DNA from: an uncultured Acidobacteriota bacterium | GTDB taxonomy: Bacteria; Acidobacteriota; Vicinamibacteria; Fen-336 | NCBI GenBank assembly: GCA_902826455.1 | Contig: CADEEV010000001.1 | Coordinates: 58,945-122,944 of the forward strand | Length of the DNA: 64,000 bases | Direction of reading: 5' to 3' | In this document: one piece after another, positions 1-7,367 of the stretch | How the letters are laid out: every line of letters starts with the position of its first letter | Position numbering within the stretch: the first letter of the stretch is position 1 | Translations under genes and position numbers: made by a program | Notes under the pieces: model-generated | What the model was told of the DNA's origin: nothing | Seen by the model: only the letters and a program-made list of their open reading frames with translations | Database searches by the model: none

Positions 1-313
1 TCTGCACGGAGCTCACGCCGAGATCGAGCAGGATGCCGTCGGCGCGCAGCGCCCCCAGCACCTCGGGGATGCTGCGGAAGTCGGCGTGGACGAAGCGCAC
101 GGCGTCGCCGGCCTGCAGGGCGGCGCGCGCTTCCGCGAGGGTTTCCGCGTCGCGGTCGAAGGCCACGAGCCGACCGCCCGGGGCGCTGCGGCCGAGGATC
201 GCGCGCGAGTGGCCGCCGAGGCCCAGCGTGCCGTCCACGTAGAGACCTCCGGGCTTCACCGCGAGGGCCTCCAGGCTTTCCGCGAGCAGTACCGGCTCGT
301 GGCGCGCGCGCAC
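1..313 (-). CDS. rsmH: 16S rRNA m4C1402 methyltransferase RsmH (N-terminal part)
   Basis: Partial: the gene runs off the left edge after about 104 codons. RsmH methylates N4 of C1402 in 16S rRNA using S-adenosylmethionine. The visible N terminus has the family HEPVLL motif at residues 5-10 and the SAM-binding DGTLGLGGHS motif near residue 30, followed by an AFDRD acidic loop. I chose the GTG at 313, one base after the mraZ stop, because it is in frame with HEPVLL; the ATG overlapping the mraZ stop is in another frame. The mraZ-rsmH order is the usual start of the division and cell-wall cluster. Confidence 0.93.
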   Translation of the reverse strand, partial: MRARHEPVLLAESLEALAVKPGGLYVDGTLGLGGHSRAILGRSAPGGRLVAFDRDAETLAEARAALQAGDAVRFVHADFRSIPEVLGALRADGILLDLGVSSVQ

Positions 314-314
314 A

Positions 315-758
315 TCAGATCCCGAACTCCGAGAGAGCCTTGCCGTCCTCGTCGGTGAAGGGCTCCTTCTTGAACAGGCGCTCGTGGAGCCGCTTCTGGT
401 TCCACACCGCGAGCTGGTTCTGCAAGCCGAGGACACTGACTTCGCCCGCCATGGCCGCGGCTTCGCGCAGCAGGGTCGGGATCAGGATGCGGCCCTGCTT
501 GTCGAGGGTGAGGACCTGGCCGAAGAAATTCACGCGATCGAGGAAGCGCTGCTTCGACGGGTTCGCGGAAGGAACCGCCGCGAGCTTGCGCTCGATCTCG
601 AGCCACACCGCCATCGGGTACACGCGCACGTACTCCCCGGTCACGCTGGTGACGAAGAGCTCGGGTCCGTACTGCGTCTCGACGAGCGAGCGGAACCCGT
701 TCGGGATCTTGAGCCGCCCCTTGTCGTCGACGCGCGCCGGATGGTTACCGCGCAGCAC
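315..758 (-). CDS. mraZ: Transcriptional regulator MraZ (copy 1)
   Basis: 147 residues, the usual MraZ length, beginning at GTG with a GGGGGA ribosome site just upstream. Two SpoVT/AbrB half-domains are visible: DDKGRLKIP at residues 11-19 and DKQGRILIP at about 86-94. In other bacteria MraZ is a ring-forming DNA-binding protein that represses its own mra promoter through short direct repeats. Here such repeats lie at 791-820 behind a TTGACA/TATGCT promoter. It is followed directly by rsmH. A second mraZ lies immediately upstream on the same strand. This copy is the better match to canonical MraZ. Confidence 0.95.
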   Translation of the reverse strand: MLRGNHPARVDDKGRLKIPNGFRSLVETQYGPELFVTSVTGEYVRVYPMAVWLEIERKLAAVPSANPSKQRFLDRVNFFGQVLTLDKQGRILIPTLLREAAAMAGEVSVLGLQNQLAVWNQKRLHERLFKKEPFTDEDGKALSEFGI

Positions 759-790
759 TGCTCCCCCGTGGCGATTGCCCGGACAACTTC

Positions 791-820
791 AGCCCACTTC
801 CGCCCACAAATTTCCACCGG
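791..820 (-). promoter_or_regulatory. MraZ-type operator: three 10-bp direct repeats before mraZ copy 1
   Basis: On the minus strand three units share a GTGG core at exact 10-base spacing (CCAC on the plus strand at 794-797, 804-807 and 814-817). Two of them read GTGGG. Direct GTGGG-like repeats with about 10-base period are the established MraZ binding site. They sit between the -10 and the mraZ start, where binding would repress. Confidence 0.75.
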
Positions 821-821
821 G

Positions 822-852
822 AGCATAGACCCCTGGTAGGGGGGTGTGTCAA
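822..852 (-). promoter_or_regulatory. Sigma70-type promoter of mraZ copy 1 and rsmH
   Basis: On the minus strand TTGACA (852-847) is followed after 19 bases by TATGCT (827-822). The spacer is slightly long. The MraZ repeats begin two bases downstream of the -10. The promoter lies in the gap after the stop codon of mraZ copy 2, so copy 1 and rsmH need not depend on read-through. Confidence 0.6.
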
Positions 853-871
853 GGCGAAAATACGGCTACGT

Positions 872-1342
872 CTAGGGTTTGCCTGTGGACGGAGGGGCGC
901 CGGGGGGGAGCGGCCACCGGACGTCGAGGCTCACGTCGTCGAGGAGCCGGTCCGAGTCCCGCAGGAAATCGTCCCAGCTCTCGGGTCGCCAGACCTCGAA
1001 GCGGTTGAGGACGCCGATCACGACGGCCTCGCGGGTCAGGCCGGTGGCCTGGCGCAGGCCCGGCGGCAGCAGGATGCGGCCCTGCACGTCCAGCCCGCAA
1101 TCCACGGCCCTGCTGGCCAGGACGCGGGTGAGGGCCTTGACCTCCCGACTGAAGGCCGGGAGCTGAGCGAGTTGCGTCTCGAGACGCCCCCATTCGGCAG
1201 GCGGGTAAGCCGCGAGGCACTGGTCGAGGACCGTCACCACCAGGTGGCGAGCATCAGCCTCCTGGAGGTCCTTCCGGAAGGCCGCAGGCACCGGAAGGCG
1301 TCCTTTCGGGTCGATACGGTAGCGATAAGTCCCTTTGAACAC
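872..1342 (-). CDS. MraZ paralogue (copy 2)
   Basis: 156 residues from a GTG start. It has both MraZ half-sites, DPKGRLPVP at residues 11-19 and DVQGRILLP at about 88-96, so it is a full two-domain MraZ-fold protein rather than a fragment. It is clearly diverged from the neighbouring canonical copy and has a longer proline-rich C-terminal tail (about residues 142-156). It lies upstream of mraZ copy 1 on the same strand, with 113 bases between them, and divergent to folC. A separate set of 10-bp repeats at 1359-1388 precedes it. I infer a DNA-binding regulator, possibly with its own specificity; partner or target beyond its own promoter is unknown. Confidence 0.9.
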   Translation of the reverse strand: MFKGTYRYRIDPKGRLPVPAAFRKDLQEADARHLVVTVLDQCLAAYPPAEWGRLETQLAQLPAFSREVKALTRVLASRAVDCGLDVQGRILLPPGLRQATGLTREAVVIGVLNRFEVWRPESWDDFLRDSDRLLDDVSLDVRWPLPPGAPPSTGKP

Positions 1343-1358
1343 AGCGAGCTAGGAGTAT

Positions 1359-1388
1359 TCCACACTTTCTTCCACTTTTCCACACCCC
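1359..1388 (-). promoter_or_regulatory. MraZ-type operator: three 10-bp repeats between mraZ copy 2 and folC
   Basis: On the minus strand three consecutive 10-base units read GGGGTGTGGA, AAAGTGGAAG and AAAGTGTGGA, each with GTG in the same register. AAAGTG-type repeats resemble the MraZ box known from mollicutes, while copy 1 has GTGGG-type repeats. The block begins 17 bases upstream of the mraZ copy 2 start and ends 10 bases before the presumed folC -10, so binding could affect both genes. Confidence 0.65.
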
Positions 1389-1398
1389 AGGGATGGAC

Positions 1399-1404
1399 TA
1401 GACT
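1399..1404 (+). promoter_or_regulatory. Presumed -10 element of folC
   Basis: TAGACT ends eight bases before the folC ATG. The position would place transcription start almost at the start codon. No clear -35 is seen; the -35 position lies inside the MraZ-type repeats. The same motif and spacing recur at other transcription-unit heads in this window. Confidence 0.4.
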
Positions 1405-1412
1405 TCCGTCGC

Positions 1413-2690
1413 ATGAGCGCGCCGGGTCTCGCGTATCTCGCGTCACGCGTGCGATTCGGCATGAAGTTCGGCCTCGGCACGAGCCACGCCCTCGCGGAGT
1501 CCCTGGGTCGCCCCGAGCGGGCCTATGCGACCGTGCTCATCGCCGGCACGAACGGAAAAGGATCGGTCGCGGCGTACGTCGACGCCGTGCTGCGGGCTTC
1601 CGGGCTGCGCGTGGGGCGCTACACCTCACCGCACCTGGTGCGGGTCCACGAGCGCATCGTGGTCGACGGCCGGGAGATCATGGGCGCGGCCCTCGAGCGC
1701 GCCGTGTCCCGGGTGCGCTCGGCCGCGAAGCGCCTGGTGGCGGCACGTCTCATTCCCGCGCATCCGACGTACTTCGAGGTCCTCACGCTGGCCGCCTTCG
1801 ACCATTTCCGCCGCGCCCACGTCGACGTGGCGGTCCTCGAGGTCGGGCTCGGGGGCCGTCTCGACGCGACCAACATCTCGGAGCCGCTGGTGTCCGCCAT
1901 CGTGAGCATCGATCGCGATCACGAGGCGTACCTGGGGACGACCCTCGCCGCCATCGCGAAGGAGAAGGCGGGCGTGCTCCGAGCCGGTCGTCCCGTGGTC
2001 GTGGGGCCGTTGGCGCGGCCCGCGGCCCTCGCCGTGACCCGGGAGGCGCAGCGCCTCGGAGCTCGCCTCGTGCCCGCACGACTCGGCGCGCGCGCCTCCG
2101 CCGGAGACGGAGACGACGGGCCCTTCGACGTCGTCACGCGCCGGCGTCGCTACGCCGGCATCGTCGCGCTCCCCGGCCGCCACCAGCGCGACAACGCGCT
2201 CGTGGCGATCCGCGTGCTCGAGGAGCTGCGCGACGCCGGTGTCGGCGTCGACCTTCGGACGGTGCCCCGAGCCCTCGCCGACACGGCGTGGCCGGGACGC
2301 CTGCAGCGCCTTCCCGGCGACCTGCTCCTCGACGGCGCCCACAACCCCGCGGGCGCCCGGGCCCTCGCGATCTATCTGCGCCCGCGCCGGCCGTTCGTCC
2401 TGGTCTTCGGAGCCATGAGCGACAAGGCCGTCGGAGCCATGGCGCGCGCCCTGTTCCCCCTCGCGAGCCACGTGATCCTCACGCGCGCTCCCGGGCGCCG
2501 CGCGGCGTCGCCAGGGCAGATCGCGGCTCTCGCCGGCATCCACGGCCGCCGCGCGCGCCTCGAGCCGTCCCTCGGACGCGCCCTGCGCGTCGCGCGCCGC
2601 CTCGCTCCTCCGGGCGCACCGGTCGTGGTCGCCGGCAGCCTCTACCTGATCGGCGCGGTGCTGGCCTTGCGCAGCAGGTCGCGGAAGTGA
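1413..2690 (+). CDS. folC: Bifunctional folylpolyglutamate / dihydrofolate synthase
   Basis: 425 residues, the normal FolC length. The enzyme ligates glutamate to dihydropteroate and/or folates with ATP in the cytoplasm. The N-terminal Mur-ligase-like domain has the P-loop GTNGKGS at residues 45-51, the YTSPHL loop near 70 and EVGLGGRLDATN near 145. DGAHNP near residue 308 marks the C-terminal ligase domain. The ATG follows a -10-like TAGACT by eight bases. Its last 49 bases overlap the convergent thioredoxin-like gene. No accD or dedA neighbour is present, so it does not sit in the common accD-folC arrangement. Confidence 0.95.
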   Translation: MSAPGLAYLASRVRFGMKFGLGTSHALAESLGRPERAYATVLIAGTNGKGSVAAYVDAVLRASGLRVGRYTSPHLVRVHERIVVDGREIMGAALERAVSRVRSAAKRLVAARLIPAHPTYFEVLTLAAFDHFRRAHVDVAVLEVGLGGRLDATNISEPLVSAIVSIDRDHEAYLGTTLAAIAKEKAGVLRAGRPVVVGPLARPAALAVTREAQRLGARLVPARLGARASAGDGDDGPFDVVTRRRRYAGIVALPGRHQRDNALVAIRVLEELRDAGVGVDLRTVPRALADTAWPGRLQRLPGDLLLDGAHNPAGARALAIYLRPRRPFVLVFGAMSDKAVGAMARALFPLASHVILTRAPGRRAASPGQIAALAGIHGRRARLEPSLGRALRVARRLAPPGAPVVVAGSLYLIGAVLALRSRSRK

Positions 2691-3187
2691 TCGATGGCGC
2701 CGGGCGAGGCCCATTCGGACGGGCCGATGAAGCTCTCGTGGAGGACGCCGGCCCGGTCCACGACGAACGTCTCGGGGTAGCCCGTGGTGTGATAGCGCCG
2801 GGCTGCGTCACGGCCACCGGGGTCGCGCAGGATCGCGAACGTGACGCCGGTGCGCTGCACGAACTGCCGCAACGCCGCCTCGTCCTCGTCACCTGAGACG
2901 CCGAGCACGACGAGGCCCTCGGGCCCCAGGGCGCGGTGCAGTTTCTCGAGCGACGGCATCTCCTCGACGCACGGCGGGCACCAGGTGGCCCAGAAGTTCA
3001 CGACCACGACCTGTCCCCGGAAGGACGCGAGGTCGACGACGCGGCCGTCGAGGGCCGGCAGGCGGAAGCCCGGAGCCTCGCTCCCGGAGCGCAGCGCATA
3101 GCCCTTCGCACCGCGCAGGCTGGTGAAGGCGTACGCGACGACGACCGCGATCGCGATCAGGATCGCGGCCTTCCACCAGTCCTTCAC
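2642..3187 (-). CDS. Membrane-anchored TlpA/ResA-like thioredoxin
   Basis: 181 residues from a GTG whose last two bases overlap the stop of the upstream redoxin gene (GTGA). An uncleaved N-terminal membrane anchor covers about residues 8-22. The thioredoxin fold has the catalytic WCPPC motif (Cys70 and Cys73) and a cis-proline region GYPETFVVD near residue 145. TlpA/ResA proteins reduce or rearrange disulfides in the periplasm, often for cytochrome c maturation; no cytochrome gene is adjacent, so the client is not known. The longer reading frame starting at 3256 would lie inside the upstream gene and is rejected. Its 3' end overlaps folC. Confidence 0.9.
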   Translation of the reverse strand: MKDWWKAAILIAIAVVVAYAFTSLRGAKGYALRSGSEAPGFRLPALDGRVVDLASFRGQVVVVNFWATWCPPCVEEMPSLEKLHRALGPEGLVVLGVSGDEDEAALRQFVQRTGVTFAILRDPGGRDAARRYHTTGYPETFVVDRAGVLHESFIGPSEWASPGAIDHFRDLLRKASTAPIR

Positions 3188-3732
3188 TTGCGCGGCAGGA
3201 GCCCGACGATCCGGTCCCGGACGTCCTCGCTGCGCCACTGGACCTTGCCCAGCCACACCGCGGCCACCTGGCCCATGGGATCGATGAGATAGGCCTCGGG
3301 CAGGCGGTAGGAGCCGAAGGACTGCTGGATGCGCACGGCGCCGGGATCGCGGTACATGCCGAAGGTCAGCTGGTTCTTCACGATGAAGCTCTTGTAGGCG
3401 GTGAACTCGGCGTCGACGTTGACGCCCAGCACGACGAGGCCACGGGCGCGGAACTCGCGGTTCACCAGCTCGAGCTGGGGTATGTCCTCCTGGCAGATCT
3501 CGCAGTCCGACATGAAGAAGACCAGCAGAACGGGGTGCCCGCGCCAGCTCGAGAGGCGCTGGGAGGCGCCCGTCTCGGTCACGAGCTCGAGCTCGGGGGC
3601 GGTCATCCCCACCCTCACCTGGCTCGACTCGGGGGCGTTCAGGTACCAGACGCCCAGGATCACGGCGAGCGCCGTCAGGGCGCCCAGCAGCGGTGTCAGC
3701 CAGCGTCGTTTCGGCGTCGCGGCGTCGCTCAT
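3184..3732 (-). CDS. Membrane-anchored peroxiredoxin/thioredoxin-like protein (CEIC)
   Basis: 182 residues. An N-terminal membrane segment (about 12-30) is followed by an AhpC-TSA/redoxin fold with a CEIC active-site-like motif at residues 77-80 in place of CPPC or CGPC. It is translationally coupled to the TlpA-like gene downstream, so the two probably act as a redox pair outside the membrane. An ATG also exists at 3741, but I chose the one at 3732 because a palindromic -10 element ends seven bases before it and would overlap the upstream start. Substrate is unknown. Confidence 0.85.
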   Translation of the reverse strand: MSDAATPKRRWLTPLLGALTALAVILGVWYLNAPESSQVRVGMTAPELELVTETGASQRLSSWRGHPVLLVFFMSDCEICQEDIPQLELVNREFRARGLVVLGVNVDAEFTAYKSFIVKNQLTFGMYRDPGAVRIQQSFGSYRLPEAYLIDPMGQVAAVWLGKVQWRSEDVRDRIVGLLPRK

Positions 3733-3739
3733 CGCAGCC

Positions 3740-3752
3740 ATTCTATTAGAAT
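3740..3752. promoter_or_regulatory. Palindromic bidirectional -10 element
   Basis: ATTCTATTAGAAT is a perfect inverted repeat of TAGAAT around one base. Read on the plus strand, TAGAAT ends six bases before the ATG at 3759. Read on the minus strand, it ends seven bases before the ATG at 3732. The two divergent genes are only 26 bases apart, so a shared, symmetric -10 giving two leaderless or near-leaderless mRNAs is the simplest reading. No good -35 is visible on either side. Confidence 0.55.
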
Positions 3753-3758
3753 CCCGCC

Positions 3759-4916
3759 ATGCCCCAGTTCTCTCCCGACGTGCAGGCCCTAGAAACCGAG
3801 CTGATCGCCTTGCGCCGCGATCTCCACCAGCATCCGGAGCTCGCCTTCCGCGAGAGCCGGACCGCGGGCCAGGCCGCGGCCTTCCTCGAAGGCCACGGCT
3901 TCCGGATCCGGACCGGCGTCGGGGGCACCGGCGTCATCGCCGACGTGAGCGGCGCCCCGGGCCGCACCGTGCTGCTGCGGGCGGACATGGACGGCCTGCC
4001 GATCCAGGAGGCGAACGACACGCCCTACGCGTCCCAGGAGAAGGGCCGCATGCACGCCTGCGGCCACGACGGCCACGTCGCGATGGCGGCGGTCGCAGGC
4101 CGGGTGCTGGCGTCGCGGCGCCCCGCGGGCACGATCCGGATGCTGTTCCAGCCGGCCGAGGAAGGCGAGGCCGGAGCGCAGACCATGATCGCGGAAGGAG
4201 CGATGGACGGCGTCGACGTGGCGCTCGGGGTGCACCTGTGGAACGAGCTGCCCGTCGGCACCCTCGGCGTCAAGGCGGGGCCGCTCATGGCGTCGGTGGA
4301 CCGCCTGCGCATCGTGATCCATGGCCGGGGCGGCCACGGCGCCAAGCCCCACCGTTCCGCGGACCCGATCGTGGCGGCCGCCTACGTGGTGACGGCGCTC
4401 CAGACCATCGTCTCGCGGGAGGTGGCGCCGGTCCACGCGGCCGTCGTGACGATCGCCTCGATCCACGCCGGCGAGGCCTTCAACGTGATCCCGGACGAAG
4501 TCGTCCTGACCGGGACGATCCGCACCTTCGATCCGGCCCTGCGGCGCTCGATGCCCGAGCGCGTCACGCGCCTCGCCACCGGCGTCGCTGCGGGCCTGCA
4601 GTGCCGGGCCGAGGTCGAGGTGCGCCCCGGCAACCCGGCCGTCCTCAACGACGCCGACGTCGCGGCTCTCGCGCGGCGCGCCGCGATCCGCGTCGTCGGC
4701 GAGGCCCAGGTCGTCGAGCCCGAGCCCACGATGGGCGGCGAGGACATGGCCTGCTACTTCGAGAAGGCGCCCGGTTGCTTCGTCTTCGTGGGCTCCTCGA
4801 ACGCGGCCCGCGGCCTCGACCAGCCCCACCACAGCCCGCGCTTCGACTTCGACGAGGCGGCGCTGCTGATCGGCGCCGAGTTCCTCGTGGCCGCGGCGAC
4901 CGAGGCGCTCGCGTGA
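3759..4916 (+). CDS. M20-family amidohydrolase (N-acyl amino acid / hippurate hydrolase type)
   Basis: 385 residues, typical of the M20D amidohydrolases that cleave N-acyl amino acids, hippurate or indole-acetyl amino acids with a metal centre. Visible motifs are DLHQHPEL at 21-28, RADMDGLP at 75-82, HACGHDGH at 99-106 (Cys101, His103 and His106 as metal ligands) and the catalytic glutamate pair EE at 134-135. A dimerisation domain follows (near residues 180-290) and HHSPRF lies near the C terminus. No signal peptide is seen, so it is cytoplasmic. The sulfatase-fold gene begins four bases after its stop and is probably co-transcribed. Confidence 0.9.
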   Translation: MPQFSPDVQALETELIALRRDLHQHPELAFRESRTAGQAAAFLEGHGFRIRTGVGGTGVIADVSGAPGRTVLLRADMDGLPIQEANDTPYASQEKGRMHACGHDGHVAMAAVAGRVLASRRPAGTIRMLFQPAEEGEAGAQTMIAEGAMDGVDVALGVHLWNELPVGTLGVKAGPLMASVDRLRIVIHGRGGHGAKPHRSADPIVAAAYVVTALQTIVSREVAPVHAAVVTIASIHAGEAFNVIPDEVVLTGTIRTFDPALRRSMPERVTRLATGVAAGLQCRAEVEVRPGNPAVLNDADVAALARRAAIRVVGEAQVVEPEPTMGGEDMACYFEKAPGCFVFVGSSNAARGLDQPHHSPRFDFDEAALLIGAEFLVAAATEALA

Positions 4917-4920
4917 GGCG

Positions 4921-6858
4921 TTGAGCGCCGCGGCCCGCGGCTTCCTGGCCTTCTCGGTCTTCGGCCTGGTGGAGTCGCTCTTCGGCGTCCTGCTGCCCCG
5001 CGTGCTCGGGGCGCGCTGCGGCTCCCTCGCGGAGCCGGCCTGGCTGCCGCTCGCCCTCACCTGCGGCTACGGAGCGGCGGGCGCGGTCCTGGCGTGGCTC
5101 ACGGCCCGCTCGACCGGCGCCGACCCCGGCGCCGCGAACGGGCGCGGCCGCATCGACCTCGGCCTGCTCGTGGGCCTGCTCGCGGCCCTCGCCGTCGCGA
5201 CCCTCGCGCAGCCCACCGTCGGTCGCGCCAGCCAGGCGGCGCTCCTGACGTTGATCGCGGCCCAGCTCGCGCTCGGCGTCGTGCTCACTCGCCGCGGTCG
5301 CTCCGGCCTGCCCGCGCTGATCGGCTTCAGCCTCGTCTTCCTCGGCGTGCCCTGGATCACGCGACAGGCGCTCTACGAGCACCCCGGCCGCACCCGCTGG
5401 GGCTGGGCCCTCGCCTGGGCCGTCGCCGTCCCGATGGTCGTGTGGCTCGCGGCGCGCGTGCTGCGGTCCTCCGGCAAGGTGCGCGGAGGTGCATGGGCCC
5501 TGCCGGTCGTCCTCGCGCTCGCCAGCGCTGTCGCCGTCCTCGGCCTCGACCGCGCCCACCAGCCTGCGTCCCCGCGCGGAGCCCGCAAGGCGCCCAACGT
5601 CGTCCTCATCGTCATGGACACCGTGCGCGCCGACCACTTGTCCGTGTACGGCTACGCTCGCCAGACGACCCCCGAGCTCGCGCGGCTGGCCCGCGAGGCC
5701 ACGGTGTACGACCGCGCGATCGCCGCCTCGGACGTGTCCCTCACGAGCCATGCTTCGCTGTTCACCGGTCTCTACGGGCGCCATCACGGCGCCCACGGCC
5801 CGGAAAACGGCGCCTCGAGCCAGGCTCCGTCGCCGCTCTCGGGTCGCTTCGAGACCCTGGCCGAGCGGCTCCACGACCGCAACTACCGGACGAGCGCCGT
5901 GACCGCCAACGTCAGCTTCCTCGGCCGGCCCTTCAACCTCCAGCAGGGCTTCGACGACTACATCGTGCTGGGGGGCGCGTGCTGCACGACCACGCCCTTC
6001 GAGGCCTGGCGGCGCGCGGCGCGGGTGGCGGGGGAGCCGAGGGTCTACGTCTCCGGCGACGTCGTCGCGCGCGACGTCACGAGGCTCGTGGATCTCGGCC
6101 GGCGCGGCGACCGGCCCTTCTTCATCTTCGCGAACTTCATGGACGCCCACACGCCGCACTCGCCGCCGGCCCCCTACCTGGACCGCTTCTGGGACGGCCA
6201 GCCGGAGACGCGGCGCATCGCGTCCTACGACGGATCCCTCGCCTACCTCGACCTCCAGATCGGTCGCGTCGTGGAGCACCTGCGGAGCGCGGGCATCCTC
6301 GACGAGACCCTGCTGATCGTGACCGCCGACCACGGGGAGGCCCTGGGCGAGCGCGGCCTCTACGGCCACGACGGCGTCGCGGTGTACCAGGGCCTGGTCC
6401 ACGTGCCGTTGATCGTCCGCTATCCGGGCGTCTCCGAGGCGCGGCGCGTCACGACGCCGGTCAGCAGCATCGACGTCGTGCCGACGGTGCTCGAAGCGGT
6501 CGGCGCGGCCCCCGCGCCGGGCGTCGCCGAGAGCCTCTTCCATCCCCGCGCGGATCGCGTGGCGATCAGCGAGTCGTTCCCCTCGATCGTCTCGAAGCAG
6601 CGCCGCCACATGCAGCGCGCCGTGTTCGCGGGCTCTCTCAAGCTGGTGGTCGACGACACGGGCCGCGTCGAGCTCTTCGACCTCGACCAGGATCCCCGCG
6701 AGGAACGCAATCTCGCGACGCCCGACGACCCCCGCGTGCGCCAGCTCGCGGCCGAGCTCGAACGCTGGCGCGGCCTGCCTTCCGCCGAGGCTTCAGGCCC
6801 GGCGGAGCTCGACCAGGAGAGCGTCGATCGGCTGAGGGCCCTGGGCTACGTGAACTAG
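4921..6858 (+). CDS. Membrane-anchored sulfatase-fold protein with C-terminal LRALGY tag
   Basis: 645 residues from a TTG start four bases after the M20 gene. The first ~215 residues hold about six membrane segments, then an extracytoplasmic alkaline-phosphatase-superfamily domain begins at NVVLIVMDTVRADH (about 223-236). The nucleophile region reads SLTSHASLFTG near residue 272, so the formylglycine consensus CxPSR is absent (Ser for Cys, His for Arg). TADHGEALGERG near 467 supplies metal ligands. It may be a phosphotransferase or esterase rather than an aryl sulfatase. It ends in RLRALGYVN. Its stop codon shares CTAG with the stop of the convergent Fur gene. Confidence 0.88.
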   Translation: MSAAARGFLAFSVFGLVESLFGVLLPRVLGARCGSLAEPAWLPLALTCGYGAAGAVLAWLTARSTGADPGAANGRGRIDLGLLVGLLAALAVATLAQPTVGRASQAALLTLIAAQLALGVVLTRRGRSGLPALIGFSLVFLGVPWITRQALYEHPGRTRWGWALAWAVAVPMVVWLAARVLRSSGKVRGGAWALPVVLALASAVAVLGLDRAHQPASPRGARKAPNVVLIVMDTVRADHLSVYGYARQTTPELARLAREATVYDRAIAASDVSLTSHASLFTGLYGRHHGAHGPENGASSQAPSPLSGRFETLAERLHDRNYRTSAVTANVSFLGRPFNLQQGFDDYIVLGGACCTTTPFEAWRRAARVAGEPRVYVSGDVVARDVTRLVDLGRRGDRPFFIFANFMDAHTPHSPPAPYLDRFWDGQPETRRIASYDGSLAYLDLQIGRVVEHLRSAGILDETLLIVTADHGEALGERGLYGHDGVAVYQGLVHVPLIVRYPGVSEARRVTTPVSSIDVVPTVLEAVGAAPAPGVAESLFHPRADRVAISESFPSIVSKQRRHMQRAVFAGSLKLVVDDTGRVELFDLDQDPREERNLATPDDPRVRQLAAELERWRGLPSAEASGPAELDQESVDRLRALGYVN

Positions 6859-7325
6859 CGGCGCGTCGCTTCGGCGGCCGCGGCCCGCGCGATGCACTTC
6901 TCGCACAGGCCGTAGATCTGGTGGCGGTGGCCCTGGATCTTGAAGTTCAGGCGGGCCGCGATGTCGTCCTGCAGCTGCTCGATCTCGGGGCTCGAGAACT
7001 CGATGATCTCGCCGCAGTTGTTGCAGATGAAGTGGTCGTGGTGCTCGCGATTGTAGTCGTGCTCGAAGCGGGCCTGGCCCTGGACGTCGAGCTGGCTCGC
7101 GAGCCCCGCTTCGCGCAGCAGCTTGAGCGTGCGATAGACGGTGGTGCGGCCGATGTCCGGACGCTTCTTCTGGACGATGTGCAGGAGGTCGTCCACGGAC
7201 AGGTGCTGCTCCGAGCGCAGGAACGCGTCGAGGATCACCTCGCGCTGCTCGCTCCGCTTCAGCTGGTTCCGCCGGATGTACTCGGCGAAGACCGCTTTCT
7301 CCTCTTTTCCGATCGTGGCCTTCAA
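6855..7325 (-). CDS. Fur-family metal- or peroxide-responsive repressor
   Basis: 156 residues, standard for Fur/PerR/Zur. A winged-helix domain covers about 20-85 with the recognition helix DIGRTTVYRTL at 57-67. The metal-sensing region has HHDHFIC at 95-101, and two CxxC pairs, CNNC at 101-104 and CEKC at 141-144, form the structural zinc site. His133 could be a further ligand. Which metal it senses cannot be told from sequence. The start is TTG at 7325, behind a good promoter at 7335-7364; no Shine-Dalgarno is seen. Its last four bases overlap the convergent sulfatase-fold gene. Confidence 0.92.
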   Translation of the reverse strand: MKATIGKEEKAVFAEYIRRNQLKRSEQREVILDAFLRSEQHLSVDDLLHIVQKKRPDIGRTTVYRTLKLLREAGLASQLDVQGQARFEHDYNREHHDHFICNNCGEIIEFSSPEIEQLQDDIAARLNFKIQGHRHQIYGLCEKCIARAAAAEATRR

Positions 7326-7334
7326 TGCGAAATC

Positions 7335-7364
7335 AGACTAGCCGTGGGCACGGTGCCCTGTCAA
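7335..7364 (-). promoter_or_regulatory. Promoter of the Fur-family gene
   Basis: On the minus strand TTGACA (7364-7359) is followed after 18 bases by TAGTCT (7340-7335). The -10 ends nine bases before the TTG start, so the mRNA would have almost no leader. The promoter occupies the short gap after the stop of the glycosidase-like gene. No clear Fur-box palindrome was recognised. Confidence 0.6.
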
Positions 7365-7367
7365 TGC

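Noticed and set aside
313..315. ATG overlapping the mraZ stop as rsmH start
   Set aside because: It is out of frame with the HEPVLL motif; the GTG at 313 is in frame.
1172..2896. Plus-strand frame covering folC in another register
   Set aside because: folC in its own frame has the P-loop and all family motifs; this frame is low-complexity Arg-rich.
4921..6858. Calling the LRALGY proteins at 4921 and 35139 ordinary sulfatases
   Set aside because: Both lack the Cys/Ser-x-Pro-x-Arg consensus at the nucleophile site, so only the fold is claimed.
7326..7367. Fur box in front of the Fur-family gene
   Set aside because: No recognisable GATAATGAT-type inverted repeat; only a sigma70-type promoter is visible.
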